A stretch of 64,000 nucleotides of DNA from Nonomuraea glycinis. GTDB taxonomy: Bacteria > Actinomycetota > Actinomycetes > Streptosporangiales > Streptosporangiaceae. Under the pieces are notes generated by a model. The model saw only the letters and a list, made by a program, of their open reading frames with translations, did not search any database and was not told the DNA's origin. Where the stretch lies: positions 310,001-374,000 of the forward strand of contig NZ_BMNK01000008.1 of assembly GCF_014646515.1 (NCBI RefSeq), in the 5' to 3' direction. The first letter of the stretch is position 1; each line of letters opens with the position of its first letter. The position numbers were made by a program, and so were the translations under genes. Positions 35,843 through 43,178 of this stretch are shown here, piece by piece.

Positions 35843-36289
35843 TCAGAATTCGTCGTATCCGGCGACCTGACCGATGGAGAAAATGTGCCGGTTGGCGGCG
35901 CAGATCGTCTCCAGTACGTGGACGGGCGTGTCTTCGGCGGAGTAGCTCGCGCGAAGCACCTGAACGATCCACTCTCCGGCCTCGAGCTCCAACGTCTCGC
36001 GCTCGAAAGCCGTCGGCGGCCGGGCGGTCAGATGCTCCTCCGCATGCCCGAACGAGTAACCCAGGGCGGTCAACGCTGACTGCAGGGAAGGCTGTACGAA
36101 CTCCGGCTCGGCCAGCCTGGTGTCACCGAATAGATCCGCGCGAAAGTAGCTCGTCGCGATACGCACCGGCACGTCGTTCGCCGTCATCATCTTGCGCCGG
36201 GCCACGATCTCCACACCGGGCTCAACCCGCAGGCAAGCCGCCACCTGATCTCCGGCGGGCTCCAGCCCTACGTAGAGCATCCGGCACAC
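35843..36289 (-). pseudogene. GntR-family UTRA effector domain without DNA-binding domain
   Basis: About 148 residues match the ligand-binding UTRA domain of GntR/HutC regulators (VRIATSYFRADLF, LSALGYSFGHAEEHLTARP, VLETICAANRH). The winged-helix N-terminus (about 70 residues) is absent, and the sequence upstream to 36375 shows none. It starts GTG at 36289 after GGGGGG, so a protein could be made, but it would not bind DNA. It is a truncated regulator or, less likely, a stand-alone sensor. Confidence 0.7.
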
Positions 36290-36375
36290 GTTAGCCCCCC
36301 GAAGCGAAGGCTCGACAAGGGCGCCTGAGCGCCGGGGGGGCCTGGACGGTAGTCGTTCCCGGTTCGGCTCTCCGT

Positions 36376-36588
36376 TCAGCGATCCTGGCGGCCTTCACGT
36401 TCCCGGCGGCGTAGTCCGCCCCGGTCCAGCCAGTTGTAGATCGCGTCGTACCCCGCGATGCCGAGCGCGATCAGGCCCAGGAGACCGGTGATCACCGCAA
36501 CCGGGACCAGGCTCAGCACCCCGCAGAGCACGGCCAAGTACGGAGCATAAACGGTGCCATTGAGCGGCTCGTCCCGTTCGTCGCACAT
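36376..36588 (-). CDS. small membrane protein
   Basis: A 70-residue protein with a central hydrophobic region (YLAVLCGVLSLVPVAVITGLLGLIALGIAGYDA, two predicted helices) and a basic tail (RREREGRQDR). The ATG is at 36588; its start follows one base after the TAG of an upstream short frame (MGLTASHLLRHHLPGLRNDNA), so reinitiation is possible. It is linked to the truncated GntR. A degenerate copy lies at 35731. Function unknown. Confidence 0.6.
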   Translation of the reverse strand: MCDERDEPLNGTVYAPYLAVLCGVLSLVPVAVITGLLGLIALGIAGYDAIYNWLDRGGLRRREREGRQDR

Positions 36589-36593
36589 GCTAG

Positions 36594-36643
36594 GCGTTGT
36601 CGTTGCGGAGACCGGGCAGGTGGTGGCGGAGCAGGTGGCTCGC
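36594..36643 (-). pseudogene. fragment of the kinase gene (copy of 38182-38231)
   Basis: Fifty bases match 38182-38231 at 46 positions. Both encode the stretch HLLRHHLPGLR, in the C-terminal half of the kinase-like gene at 37986. It shows a second, mostly lost copy of that gene lay here. Confidence 0.75.
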
Positions 36644-36736
36644 AGTGAGACCCATTTGCTTTCGGGTATGCGGGCGTGCTTACATTGAAACTAGAAATTT
36701 TCTACCGGTGCCTAGGGGTAACCCGAACACCACATC

Positions 36737-36762
36737 CTAAGGCCGCCTACGGGCGGCCTTAG
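36737..36762. terminator. hairpin before DUF3800 gene
   Basis: CTAAGGCCGCC, loop TACG and GGCGGCCTTAG form a perfect 11-bp stem. It ends 15 bases before the DUF3800 start and could insulate the gene from upstream transcription or attenuate it. Confidence 0.7.
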
Positions 36763-36777
36763 CGCTATCTTGACCTG

Positions 36778-37611
36778 GTGCAACTCTGCTACCTCGATGA
36801 GTCTGGTGGCTGCGAGTCCCCCGACATGAGCTTGTCGGCCACCCCGGTCATGGTGCTTCTGGGACTGGTAGTCAATGGCGCTTCGGTCCCCTCGCTGACC
36901 AGGGACTTTCTAGCCCTGAAACGCAATCACTTCCCTGCGAGATTCGCCCGTGGGCATGCCCTTGATCATATCCTTGAAGAGGTCAAGGGTAGCGAGATCC
37001 TGCAGATGACCCGGAAGCCTTCGCGCAACCAGCGGCGCAAGGCGCATCGGTTCCGTCAAGACCTATTGGATCTTGTAGAAGCACACGACTGCAGGGTTGT
37101 AGGGCGAGTGTGGATCAAGGAAGCCGGCAAGGGACTCAATCCGTCGGCCAGTTATAGCTATGCCGTTCAAGACATAGCTCGTCATTTCAGTCAATATCTT
37201 ACGTCCAGGGGCACTTCGGGCGTATTGATCGCCGACGGCAGAGATCATGAGACCAACCGTGGCGTGGCACATTCGATCTTCACCCAGAAGTGGAGAACGG
37301 GTGGTGACCCCTACACGCCCCTCAGCGAAGTACCGCTGTTCTCCGCCAGCGACAACCACGCCGGGCTCCAGATCGCCGATCTGCTGGCAACTACCCTGGT
37401 ATTCCCCATGGCGGCGTGGGCATATTGCCCTCGACGGCCTGGAAATCCTCATTCATCAGGGCTCTACGCCAACGTGCAAACAGACTTCGGTGCCCGACTC
37501 CGAAGTCTGCAATATCGCTACCGCGACGAGACGGGGAAGTGGCGTGGAGGTCTTGTCGTCAGCGATCCCGTGTCCAAGAAGCCCGGCTCTCAGCTTTTCG
37601 GAGCCGAATAG
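36778..37611 (+). CDS. DUF3800 domain protein
   Basis: A 277-residue protein with the DUF3800 pattern: LCYLDESG at the start, ADGRDHETNR in the middle and the C-terminal DNHAGLQIADLLATTL. These conserved acidic residues resemble an RNase H-like fold. The family is spread with mobile and defence islands; its function is unproven. GTG start. Codon use is less GC-biased than neighbours, and it lies between two strong hairpins, as an inserted cassette would. Confidence 0.85.
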   Translation: MQLCYLDESGGCESPDMSLSATPVMVLLGLVVNGASVPSLTRDFLALKRNHFPARFARGHALDHILEEVKGSEILQMTRKPSRNQRRKAHRFRQDLLDLVEAHDCRVVGRVWIKEAGKGLNPSASYSYAVQDIARHFSQYLTSRGTSGVLIADGRDHETNRGVAHSIFTQKWRTGGDPYTPLSEVPLFSASDNHAGLQIADLLATTLVFPMAAWAYCPRRPGNPHSSGLYANVQTDFGARLRSLQYRYRDETGKWRGGLVVSDPVSKKPGSQLFGAE

Positions 37612-37621
37612 CGCCAGCGGC

Positions 37622-37660
37622 GCTGGCCCGGACCGGCCCTCAGGCCGCAGCCGGGCCAGC
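37622..37660 (+). terminator. hairpin terminator after DUF3800 gene
   Basis: GCTGGCCCGG and CCGGGCCAGC form a perfect 10-bp outer stem, enclosing a smaller GGCC/GGCC stem. It lies 11 bases after the stop. Confidence 0.75.
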
Positions 37661-37678
37661 AGACCTATGATCGTTTCC

Positions 37679-37785
37679 CGATGTTGTGAAATATCGAAGT
37701 CGTCAGAGCCCTCGCCGTGAGGCTTCGCCCCTCTTTCTTCGCCGGTCGGCTTCGTGCGTTACGCCGGCTCCTTGACCGCCGGGCC
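37679..37785 (-). pseudogene. decayed copy of the kinase/oxidoreductase intergenic region and oxidoreductase end
   Basis: Bases 37695-37726 match 39039-39070 at 29 of 32. Further right, TACGCCGGCTCCTTGAC encodes the VKEPA end of the oxidoreductase, as at 39117-39133. The order is the same as in the intact copy, so this is the remains of a duplicated locus. About 150 bases around it have no other gene. Confidence 0.72.
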
Positions 37786-37810
37786 GGTTGTTACGAGCTT
37801 CGGCACCGCT

Positions 37811-38056
37811 ATGGACAGGGGTGGGCAGGCGGCGTTGTGCGGCGAGCCGGTGCGGCCGGTGATCGTTGGAGACTGGCACGTGCCGTTCGTGGCGATGGTG
37901 GCGTACGCATGCCCGACGTGCGTCCAGCTGGCTGTGTCCACCAACGATGCTTACCACCGCCTGTGTTCAAGCCACGCAGCGGACTTCACGGACCGGCCGC
38001 TGAGGCTCTGCGGAGCTCTTCGACGGGGTACGGGGTTCGTTTGGTTTCGGTCGTGA
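37811..38056 (+). CDS. possible small cysteine-rich protein
   Basis: An 81-residue frame from an ATG, with typical GC-rich third positions and two CxxC-like pairs (LCGEPV, ACPTC, LCSSH) resembling a zinc ribbon. It has no clear ribosome site and overlaps the kinase stop by 71 bases on the opposite strand. The kinase codon pattern dominates in the overlap, so the C-terminal part is uncertain. I do not recognise a family. Confidence 0.4.
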   Translation: MDRGGQAALCGEPVRPVIVGDWHVPFVAMVAYACPTCVQLAVSTNDAYHRLCSSHAADFTDRPLRLCGALRRGTGFVWFRS

Positions 38057-39014
38057 GTCGGCGGTGGAAGTCGTGCAGGATCAGGGCGGCTTCCGCGTGC
38101 CGGTCGATGATCTCGGCGAGGGCAGGTGGGACGGGCTCGGCGTCGCGCGCGAGCCGGCTGCGCAGGAACGACTCGTGCTGGGCGTCGTCGTGGCGGAGGC
38201 CGGGCAGGTGGTGGCGGAGCAGGTGGGTCGCCATGTAGTGGCGGTCGTAGGTGAGGTGGTCGGTGAGGAAGGCGGCCTCGGCCGGCGAGAGGTCGAAGCG
38301 GGACGACAGCGCGAGCCCGAAGTCGGCGAAGTAGAGCAGCCGGCCGTCGGTCAGGACGTTGTGGAAATGGGCGTCGAAGTGGACCAGGCCCTGCGAACTC
38401 ATGAAGGCGGCCCCTTGGGCGAGCTGCCGCTCGGCCCAGGCGTGCCGTGCGACGTCCCGGCCGTCGGCGAGCCATGTGCTCAGCCTGTGCGGGATGTGCT
38501 CAAGGAAGAGCACCAGGCTGAGCGTGGATCGGCCGATGGCCTCCAGCCGCGCACGTACGGCTTCCGAGCCCTCCCAGTGCTTGACAGCGCCATCGATGCC
38601 GCCGAACTCGTCGGCGAACCCCACCGGAGGGGAGTCCTGGATGATCCGCCAGTGGTACATCAGGGGGAAGCTCCCGTACGTGCCCGCGAGAACCCAGTTG
38701 GTGGTCATGATGTGAGTCGCCAGTTCGCGCCAGGCTCCGAAGCCCGCCGAGCCGAGACCGTACTGGTAGAAGGTGGGCAGGTCGAACAGGTTGGCCGTCG
38801 ATCGGAAGCGCTCGGTCTCCAGGTCCGTCAGCGGGACCCGCTTGACGAAGACCTGCCTCCCGCCGACGTCCAGCTCCGCCGACCTGCCGCCGATACCGGA
38901 ACCGTGCGCCGGGGCCGTGGCCACGAGGTCGGCGATCCGGCGGTCGCTCAGCATCGACAGCCGGGTGGAGACGGCCTGGTAGGCGGCCAGACGCGCCACG
39001 TGCTGTGGATGCAT
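37986..39014 (-). CDS. aminoglycoside-phosphotransferase-like protein kinase
   Basis: A 342-residue kinase-fold protein. ATP-binding lysine in QVFVKRVPLT, the catalytic loop GLVHFDAHFHNVLTDG (HxDxxxxN) and the metal-site YFADFG are present, so it should be active. Actinobacterial relatives are often labelled Ser/Thr phosphatase or kinase-like without proof. A fragment of a second copy lies at 36594. The ATG is at 39014. The target is unknown. Confidence 0.75.
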   Translation of the reverse strand: MHPQHVARLAAYQAVSTRLSMLSDRRIADLVATAPAHGSGIGGRSAELDVGGRQVFVKRVPLTDLETERFRSTANLFDLPTFYQYGLGSAGFGAWRELATHIMTTNWVLAGTYGSFPLMYHWRIIQDSPPVGFADEFGGIDGAVKHWEGSEAVRARLEAIGRSTLSLVLFLEHIPHRLSTWLADGRDVARHAWAERQLAQGAAFMSSQGLVHFDAHFHNVLTDGRLLYFADFGLALSSRFDLSPAEAAFLTDHLTYDRHYMATHLLRHHLPGLRHDDAQHESFLRSRLARDAEPVPPALAEIIDRHAEAALILHDFHRRLTTETKRTPYPVEELRRASAAGP

Positions 39015-39117
39015 GCGCCGCCTCTCCGAGGGTTGTGACGAAGTCGTCAGGGTACTCGCCGTGAGGCTTCCTGATCTTTCGCCCGGCCGTCAAGGAGCCG
39101 GTCGGCAGCTTCGGGCT

Positions 39118-40419
39118 CTACGCCGGCTCCTTGACGGCCGAGCCCGCCGCAACCTGGTCCCGCGTGACGCGGCGGCGGGTCGGCAGGCCGAGCATCGGGT
39201 TGGCAACGCCCCAGGCGGCGCCCTTGCAGACCAGCTCTTTGTAGACGGCGGCGAGCCGTCCGGTCAGGGCCGCCTGTACGGCGCGGTCGTCGGCGGTGAC
39301 GAGCTGGATCAAGCCCTCCTTGCGGCCCAGCGAGATGCACTGGTTGAAGTAGCGAAGCGGCGCGTTCGGGAGCTTCCCGCCGGTCAGGCGGGCCGCGATC
39401 GCGTCGGCGGCCTGCCACGCGGTCGGAATACCCGAGGCGCACGACATCCGCAGCGGCTTGTCACCGGGGCCCATCGCCATGGCCGCGTCACCGATGGCGT
39501 ACACGTCCGGATGCGAGACCGAGCGCATGGTTCCGTCGACCACGATCTGGCCGGTGCCGGTGACCTCCAGGGCGGTCGCCTTCGCGATGGGGCGGACCGC
39601 GAAGCCGGTGGTCCACACGGTGACCGCAGCCGGGATGGTCCTGCCGTCGGCGGTGGCGACGTGGCCGGCTTCGACGCCGGTGACCTCGGTGTGCTCGTAC
39701 GGGGTGATCCCGAGCTTGCCGAAGACCTTCCGCAGGTGCTCGCGGCCCTTGGGCGAGAGCCAGTCGCCGAGGCCGCCACCGGCGGCGAGGGAGACGTCGA
39801 GATCCGGGCGGGCTTCGGCGATCTCGGTCGCGGCCTCGATGCCGGTGAGACCGCCGCCGACGACCACCACGGTCTGCCCGGCGTCGAGACGGGCCAGGCG
39901 CTCGCGCAGCCGAAGCGCTCCGGGACGGCCGGCGATCTCATAGGCGTGCTCGGCGGTCCCGGGGACACCCTGGGCGTTCCAGCCGCTGCCGAGAGCGTAG
40001 ACGAGCGTGTCGTAGGCGAGTTCTTCGGCGCCGGACTCGGGCGCGATCAGGTCGGCGCCGGACTCGGGCGCGATCAAGCCGGCGCTGGACTCCGAAGCGG
40101 TCGAGCCTGCGCCGGACCCGGACGCGGTCGAGGCCGGGTCGTTCACGTCGATGACGGTGACGGTCTTGCGGTCGACGTCGATGGTGATGACCTTGGCGAG
40201 TCTCAGGTGGACGCCGGTGCCCGCGAACATCTCGCTGAACGGCCGGGGCTTGAGGTCCTGGCCGGTCGCCAGCTGGTGCATGCGGACGCGTTCCACGAAG
40301 TCGGGCTCTGCGTTGACGAGGGTGATGGTGACGTCCTCGCGGCGGAGCCGCTTGGCGAGGCGGCCGGCGGCGATGGCTCCGGTGTATCCGGCTCCGAGGA
40401 CGACGATGCGGTGCTGCAT
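39118..40419 (-). CDS. NAD(P)/FAD-dependent oxidoreductase (type II NADH dehydrogenase-like)
   Basis: A 433-residue flavoprotein. It has the N-terminal FAD motif VVLGAGYTGAIAAGRL, the NADH motif VVVGGGLTGIEAATEIAE near residue 185, and the C-terminal GDAAMAMG. GGAG precedes the ATG at 40419. Between the two nucleotide-binding domains is an extra Ser/Gly/Glu-rich run coded by degenerate 27-bp repeats. It is adjacent to an ECF41 sigma factor gene, the usual genomic partner of such oxidoreductases, which is probably its activator. C-terminal end VKEPA. Confidence 0.88.
   Translation of the reverse strand: MQHRIVVLGAGYTGAIAAGRLAKRLRREDVTITLVNAEPDFVERVRMHQLATGQDLKPRPFSEMFAGTGVHLRLAKVITIDVDRKTVTVIDVNDPASTASGSGAGSTASESSAGLIAPESGADLIAPESGAEELAYDTLVYALGSGWNAQGVPGTAEHAYEIAGRPGALRLRERLARLDAGQTVVVVGGGLTGIEAATEIAEARPDLDVSLAAGGGLGDWLSPKGREHLRKVFGKLGITPYEHTEVTGVEAGHVATADGRTIPAAVTVWTTGFAVRPIAKATALEVTGTGQIVVDGTMRSVSHPDVYAIGDAAMAMGPGDKPLRMSCASGIPTAWQAADAIAARLTGGKLPNAPLRYFNQCISLGRKEGLIQLVTADDRAVQAALTGRLAAVYKELVCKGAAWGVANPMLGLPTRRRVTRDQVAAGSAVKEPA
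40028..40135 (-). repeat. 27-bp imperfect repeats coding a flexible insert
   Basis: Units start GGCGCCGGACTCGGGCGCGA near 40028 and 40055, followed by two weaker units to about 40135. They encode the SGADLIAPESGAEE-type linker of the oxidoreductase. Related enzymes lack this insert. Confidence 0.7.
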
Positions 40420-40512
40420 GTCCTTGCTCCTGTCTGGTGCGGGTTCGCCCTTTGAACCGGGCGACCCGCCGTTTCCTGACAGGAACGCGATGTGAAGCAC
40501 CTCACACAGCGA

Positions 40513-41466
40513 TCAGAAGGCGTTGAACAGAGGCTCCCCATGGTCGGCGACCGCCCACTGCGCGGTTGCGCGTGCGAGCTTGTCGGGGTTGACCTGGCTG
40601 CGGATCGCGACGATGCCCTCGGCGGTGACCTCCAGGCACGTGACGCCGACCACCCGTCCGTCCACGACGGCCACGACGGCCACGACGGCGGGATCGCCGT
40701 TGGCGGTCCAGGCGTAGATCTCGGGCGCGCCGCCGACCATGGCACGCTTGGCTTCGCCGGGTTTGAACAGCCCCCGCAGGAACTTCGCGACCGCGACGGC
40801 GCCCTCGAACACCTTGGCGCGGGCGGGGACCTTCCCGCCCCCGTCGCCGATCGAGATGGCGTCCTCGGTGAGCAGGCGCACGAGCGGCTCGATCTGACCG
40901 CTGGTGGCGGCCGCCAGGAACTCCTCGATGATCCGCCGGGCGGCTACCTCGTCGACCTCGGTGCGGGCCTTGCCGTCCGCGACGTGCTTCTTGGCGCGGT
41001 GCAGGATCTGCTGGCTGGCGGCCTCGGTGAGGTCGAGGATCTCGGCGATCTCCCGGTGCGGGAAGGCGAAGGCCTCCCGCAGCACGTACACCGCCCGCTC
41101 GGTGAGGGAGAGGCGCTCCATGAGGGCGAGGACCGCGTACGAGACCGATTCGCGCTGCTCGGCGGCTTCGGCCGGGCCGAGCATCGGGTCCCCGGCAAGC
41201 AGCGGCTCGGGAAGCCATTGGCCCACGTAGGTCTCGCGACGGGCCCGCGCGGAGCTGAGCTGGTTGAGGCACAGGTTGGTGAGGACCTTCGTCAGCCAGG
41301 CTTCCAGAACCTCGATGCGGTCGACGTCGGCGGCCTGCCAGCGCAGGAACGTCTCCTGTACGGCGTCCTCGGCCTCCCCGGCGGAGCCGAGAAGGCGGTA
41401 GGCGATGGCCTCCAGGCGCGGCCTGAACGCCTCGAACCGGTTGACATCGTTCACGGTCAGGGCCAT
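40513..41466 (-). CDS. sigJ: ECF41 family RNA polymerase sigma factor (SigJ-like)
   Basis: A 317-residue sigma factor with sigma-2 (AIAYRLLGSAGEAEDAVQET) and sigma-4 (LTERAVYVLREAFAFPHREIAEIL) regions, and the C-terminal SnoaL-like extension of about 110 residues that defines ECF41. The extension regulates activity in the same polypeptide. It is followed by the oxidoreductase, 93 bases away. ECF41 sigma factors usually activate such an oxidoreductase. ATG at 41466. Confidence 0.93.
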   Translation of the reverse strand: MALTVNDVNRFEAFRPRLEAIAYRLLGSAGEAEDAVQETFLRWQAADVDRIEVLEAWLTKVLTNLCLNQLSSARARRETYVGQWLPEPLLAGDPMLGPAEAAEQRESVSYAVLALMERLSLTERAVYVLREAFAFPHREIAEILDLTEAASQQILHRAKKHVADGKARTEVDEVAARRIIEEFLAAATSGQIEPLVRLLTEDAISIGDGGGKVPARAKVFEGAVAVAKFLRGLFKPGEAKRAMVGGAPEIYAWTANGDPAVVAVVAVVDGRVVGVTCLEVTAEGIVAIRSQVNPDKLARATAQWAVADHGEPLFNAF

Positions 41467-41587
41467 GACCCGATCCTAGGTCGCCCGGCCCGAATCGGCC
41501 GCGCCGCGATGGGCCCTTCGCCGTTCGACGGCCTGCCCGACCTCGCGGAGCGGCAAGCCGCGCAGCACTGGGTCGTCATGCTCCAAA

Positions 41588-41623
41588 ACCAGCAAGGCCA
41601 CCCCAGAGGGTGGCCTTGCTGGT
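41588..41623 (-). terminator. Rho-independent terminator of tRNA-Ala
   Basis: ACCAGCAAGGCCACCC, loop CAGA and GGGTGGCCTTGCTGGT form a 16-bp stem, with TTTT following on the minus strand. It lies 20 bases downstream of the tRNA. Confidence 0.9.
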
Positions 41624-41642
41624 GAACACTGACGCTTCGAGG

Positions 41643-41715
41643 TGGAGCTATGGGGATTCGAACCCCAGACCTCCTCCATGCCATGGAGGCGCGCTACCAA
41701 CTGCGCCATAGCCCC
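41643..41715 (-). tRNA. tRNA-Ala (anticodon GGC)
   Basis: On the minus strand the 73-nt sequence begins GGGGCTATGGCGCAGTTGGT. The anticodon stem-loop is CCTCC-ATGGCAT-GGAGG with GGC at the anticodon, the T arm is GGGGTTCGAATCCCC, and the acceptor arms GGGGCTA and TAGCTCC pair with one G-T. CCA is not encoded. Confidence 0.97.
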
Positions 41716-41803
41716 GTGCAGTGCTGTGTTCCCCAGTGTATCGGACTTCCCCGGCCCCCAAGTACGCCATTTCCGGCGTAGACCCCCACTCCCATGGACA
41801 TGG

Positions 41804-42661
41804 TCAATCGGGCGTGCCCGAAGTGCCCGCGGTGTTGGCCTGGAGGAACGCGGTGAGGGCGGTGGCGACCTCGGCGGGCCGTTCGGCGTGGGGCAGGTGG
41901 CCCGTCTCGTCGAAGACGCGCAGCCCGGCATGGGGCAGGGCGAGGCGCAGACGCTCGGGGTCGGGCAGCGGAGTGACGCGGTCGGCACGCCCCCAGAGCA
42001 CGAGCGTGGGAACGCCCCGGTCGTCGTTGCGCCGATAGAGAGCGCCGGCGTCGTGGACGGGCATCCGGCGCACGGAGGAGAGCACCGCGCGCTGGAATCC
42101 GGGCGCGGTGGCGTAGGGACGGAACCGCGAGCGCAGCGCCTGGACGATCTCGGGCCGGTCGGAGTAGTCGGGCAGGCGGGACAGCAGGACGGCGGTGCCG
42201 ACGGCCGCGAGCAGCACGTCGCCGAGCACCGGGCGCTGCATCAGGCGTACGGCCGGGGACATGCGGACGCCGAAGCCGTCCGGCGCGACGTAGGTCAGGC
42301 TCGCCACCCGTTCGGGGCGGCGGTCGGCGAAGCGGGCGGTGATGAGGGCCCCGAACGCGAGCGCGACCAGGTGCACGGGTCCGGCCGGTTCGACACGGTC
42401 GAGCAACTCGGTGAGCTGGCGGTCGAAGGCGTCGGCGTCGTAGGTGATGCGCGGCGCGGCCGAGGCGCCCCGGCCGATGAGGTCGTAGCGCAGTACGCGG
42501 TAGCCGCCGGCGGCGATGGTGTCGGCGAGACCGTCCCAGACGAACATCGGCAGGGTGGCGCCGGGCACGAAGACGACGACGGGGGCGCCGGCCGGCCCGT
42601 CGAGACGATAGTGGGTACGGCCGGCGGGCAGATCGAGGAACTGGTCGGCCAGGTCAGGCAT
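41804..42661 (-). CDS. alpha/beta hydrolase
   Basis: A 285-residue alpha/beta hydrolase: oxyanion region VVFVPGATLPMF, the nucleophile elbow LVALAFGALI where the serine is replaced by alanine (GxSxG becomes AFGAL), acid in WGRADRVTPL, and His in ETGHLPHAERP. Replacement of the serine would abolish ordinary esterase chemistry. The ATG at 42661 overlaps the end of the MarR gene by 8 bases. Confidence 0.82.
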   Translation of the reverse strand: MPDLADQFLDLPAGRTHYRLDGPAGAPVVVFVPGATLPMFVWDGLADTIAAGGYRVLRYDLIGRGASAAPRITYDADAFDRQLTELLDRVEPAGPVHLVALAFGALITARFADRRPERVASLTYVAPDGFGVRMSPAVRLMQRPVLGDVLLAAVGTAVLLSRLPDYSDRPEIVQALRSRFRPYATAPGFQRAVLSSVRRMPVHDAGALYRRNDDRGVPTLVLWGRADRVTPLPDPERLRLALPHAGLRVFDETGHLPHAERPAEVATALTAFLQANTAGTSGTPD

Positions 42662-43139
42662 GATCGGCGCTTCCTTCGTCGACGAGGTGACGAGTGGCGG
42701 GGGACGCCTGGGTGACGGCGTCGTGGGCGAGGCCGCGCATGACGCGCCGCCAGCCTTCGGCGGCGGCCGGGCCGGCGGCGTCGAAGACGGCGGACAGGTG
42801 GGCGAGCTGGGGACCGGTGGCGGCACGTTCGAGCGCCTGCCCCGCGGTGGTGGCCGACAGCGCCCGCTCGCGCCCGCTGCGTGCGGAGACGTCGCCCGTG
42901 ATGAGGTCACGGCGCCGCAGGTCCGACAGCGGCCGGTGGAGCGCCTGGCGAGAGATGCCGAGCGCCCCGGCCAGCTCGCCGACGCTGATGCCGGGGCTGC
43001 GGGCGACGACGTACAGCACCCGGTGGTGCATCCGGCCGAGACCGTGCTCGGCGAGCACGGTGTCGGCGTCGTCGATGAAGGAGCGCCAGCCGAGGAAGAA
43101 CAGTGCGACATCGCGCTCATCCGTCAACATGTCAACCAT
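42654..43139 (-). CDS. MarR family transcriptional regulator
   Basis: A 161-residue MarR regulator with the winged-helix (SVGELAGALGISRQALHRPLSDLRRRDLITG). The ATG is at 43139; a second ATG at 43130 is possible. It overlaps the hydrolase start by 8 bases, so the two are coupled, and the hydrolase is its probable target. Confidence 0.9.
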   Translation of the reverse strand: MVDMLTDERDVALFFLGWRSFIDDADTVLAEHGLGRMHHRVLYVVARSPGISVGELAGALGISRQALHRPLSDLRRRDLITGDVSARSGRERALSATTAGQALERAATGPQLAHLSAVFDAAGPAAAEGWRRVMRGLAHDAVTQASPATRHLVDEGSADHA

Positions 43140-43178
43140 GTTGCTATATTACGGCGAAGCGGGCAAGTGGGGCGGAGG

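Noticed and set aside
41643..41715. tRNA-Ala as an integration site for the accessory region
   Set aside because: No partial tRNA repeat or integrase is seen in the window, and the accessory region ends 2 kb before it.
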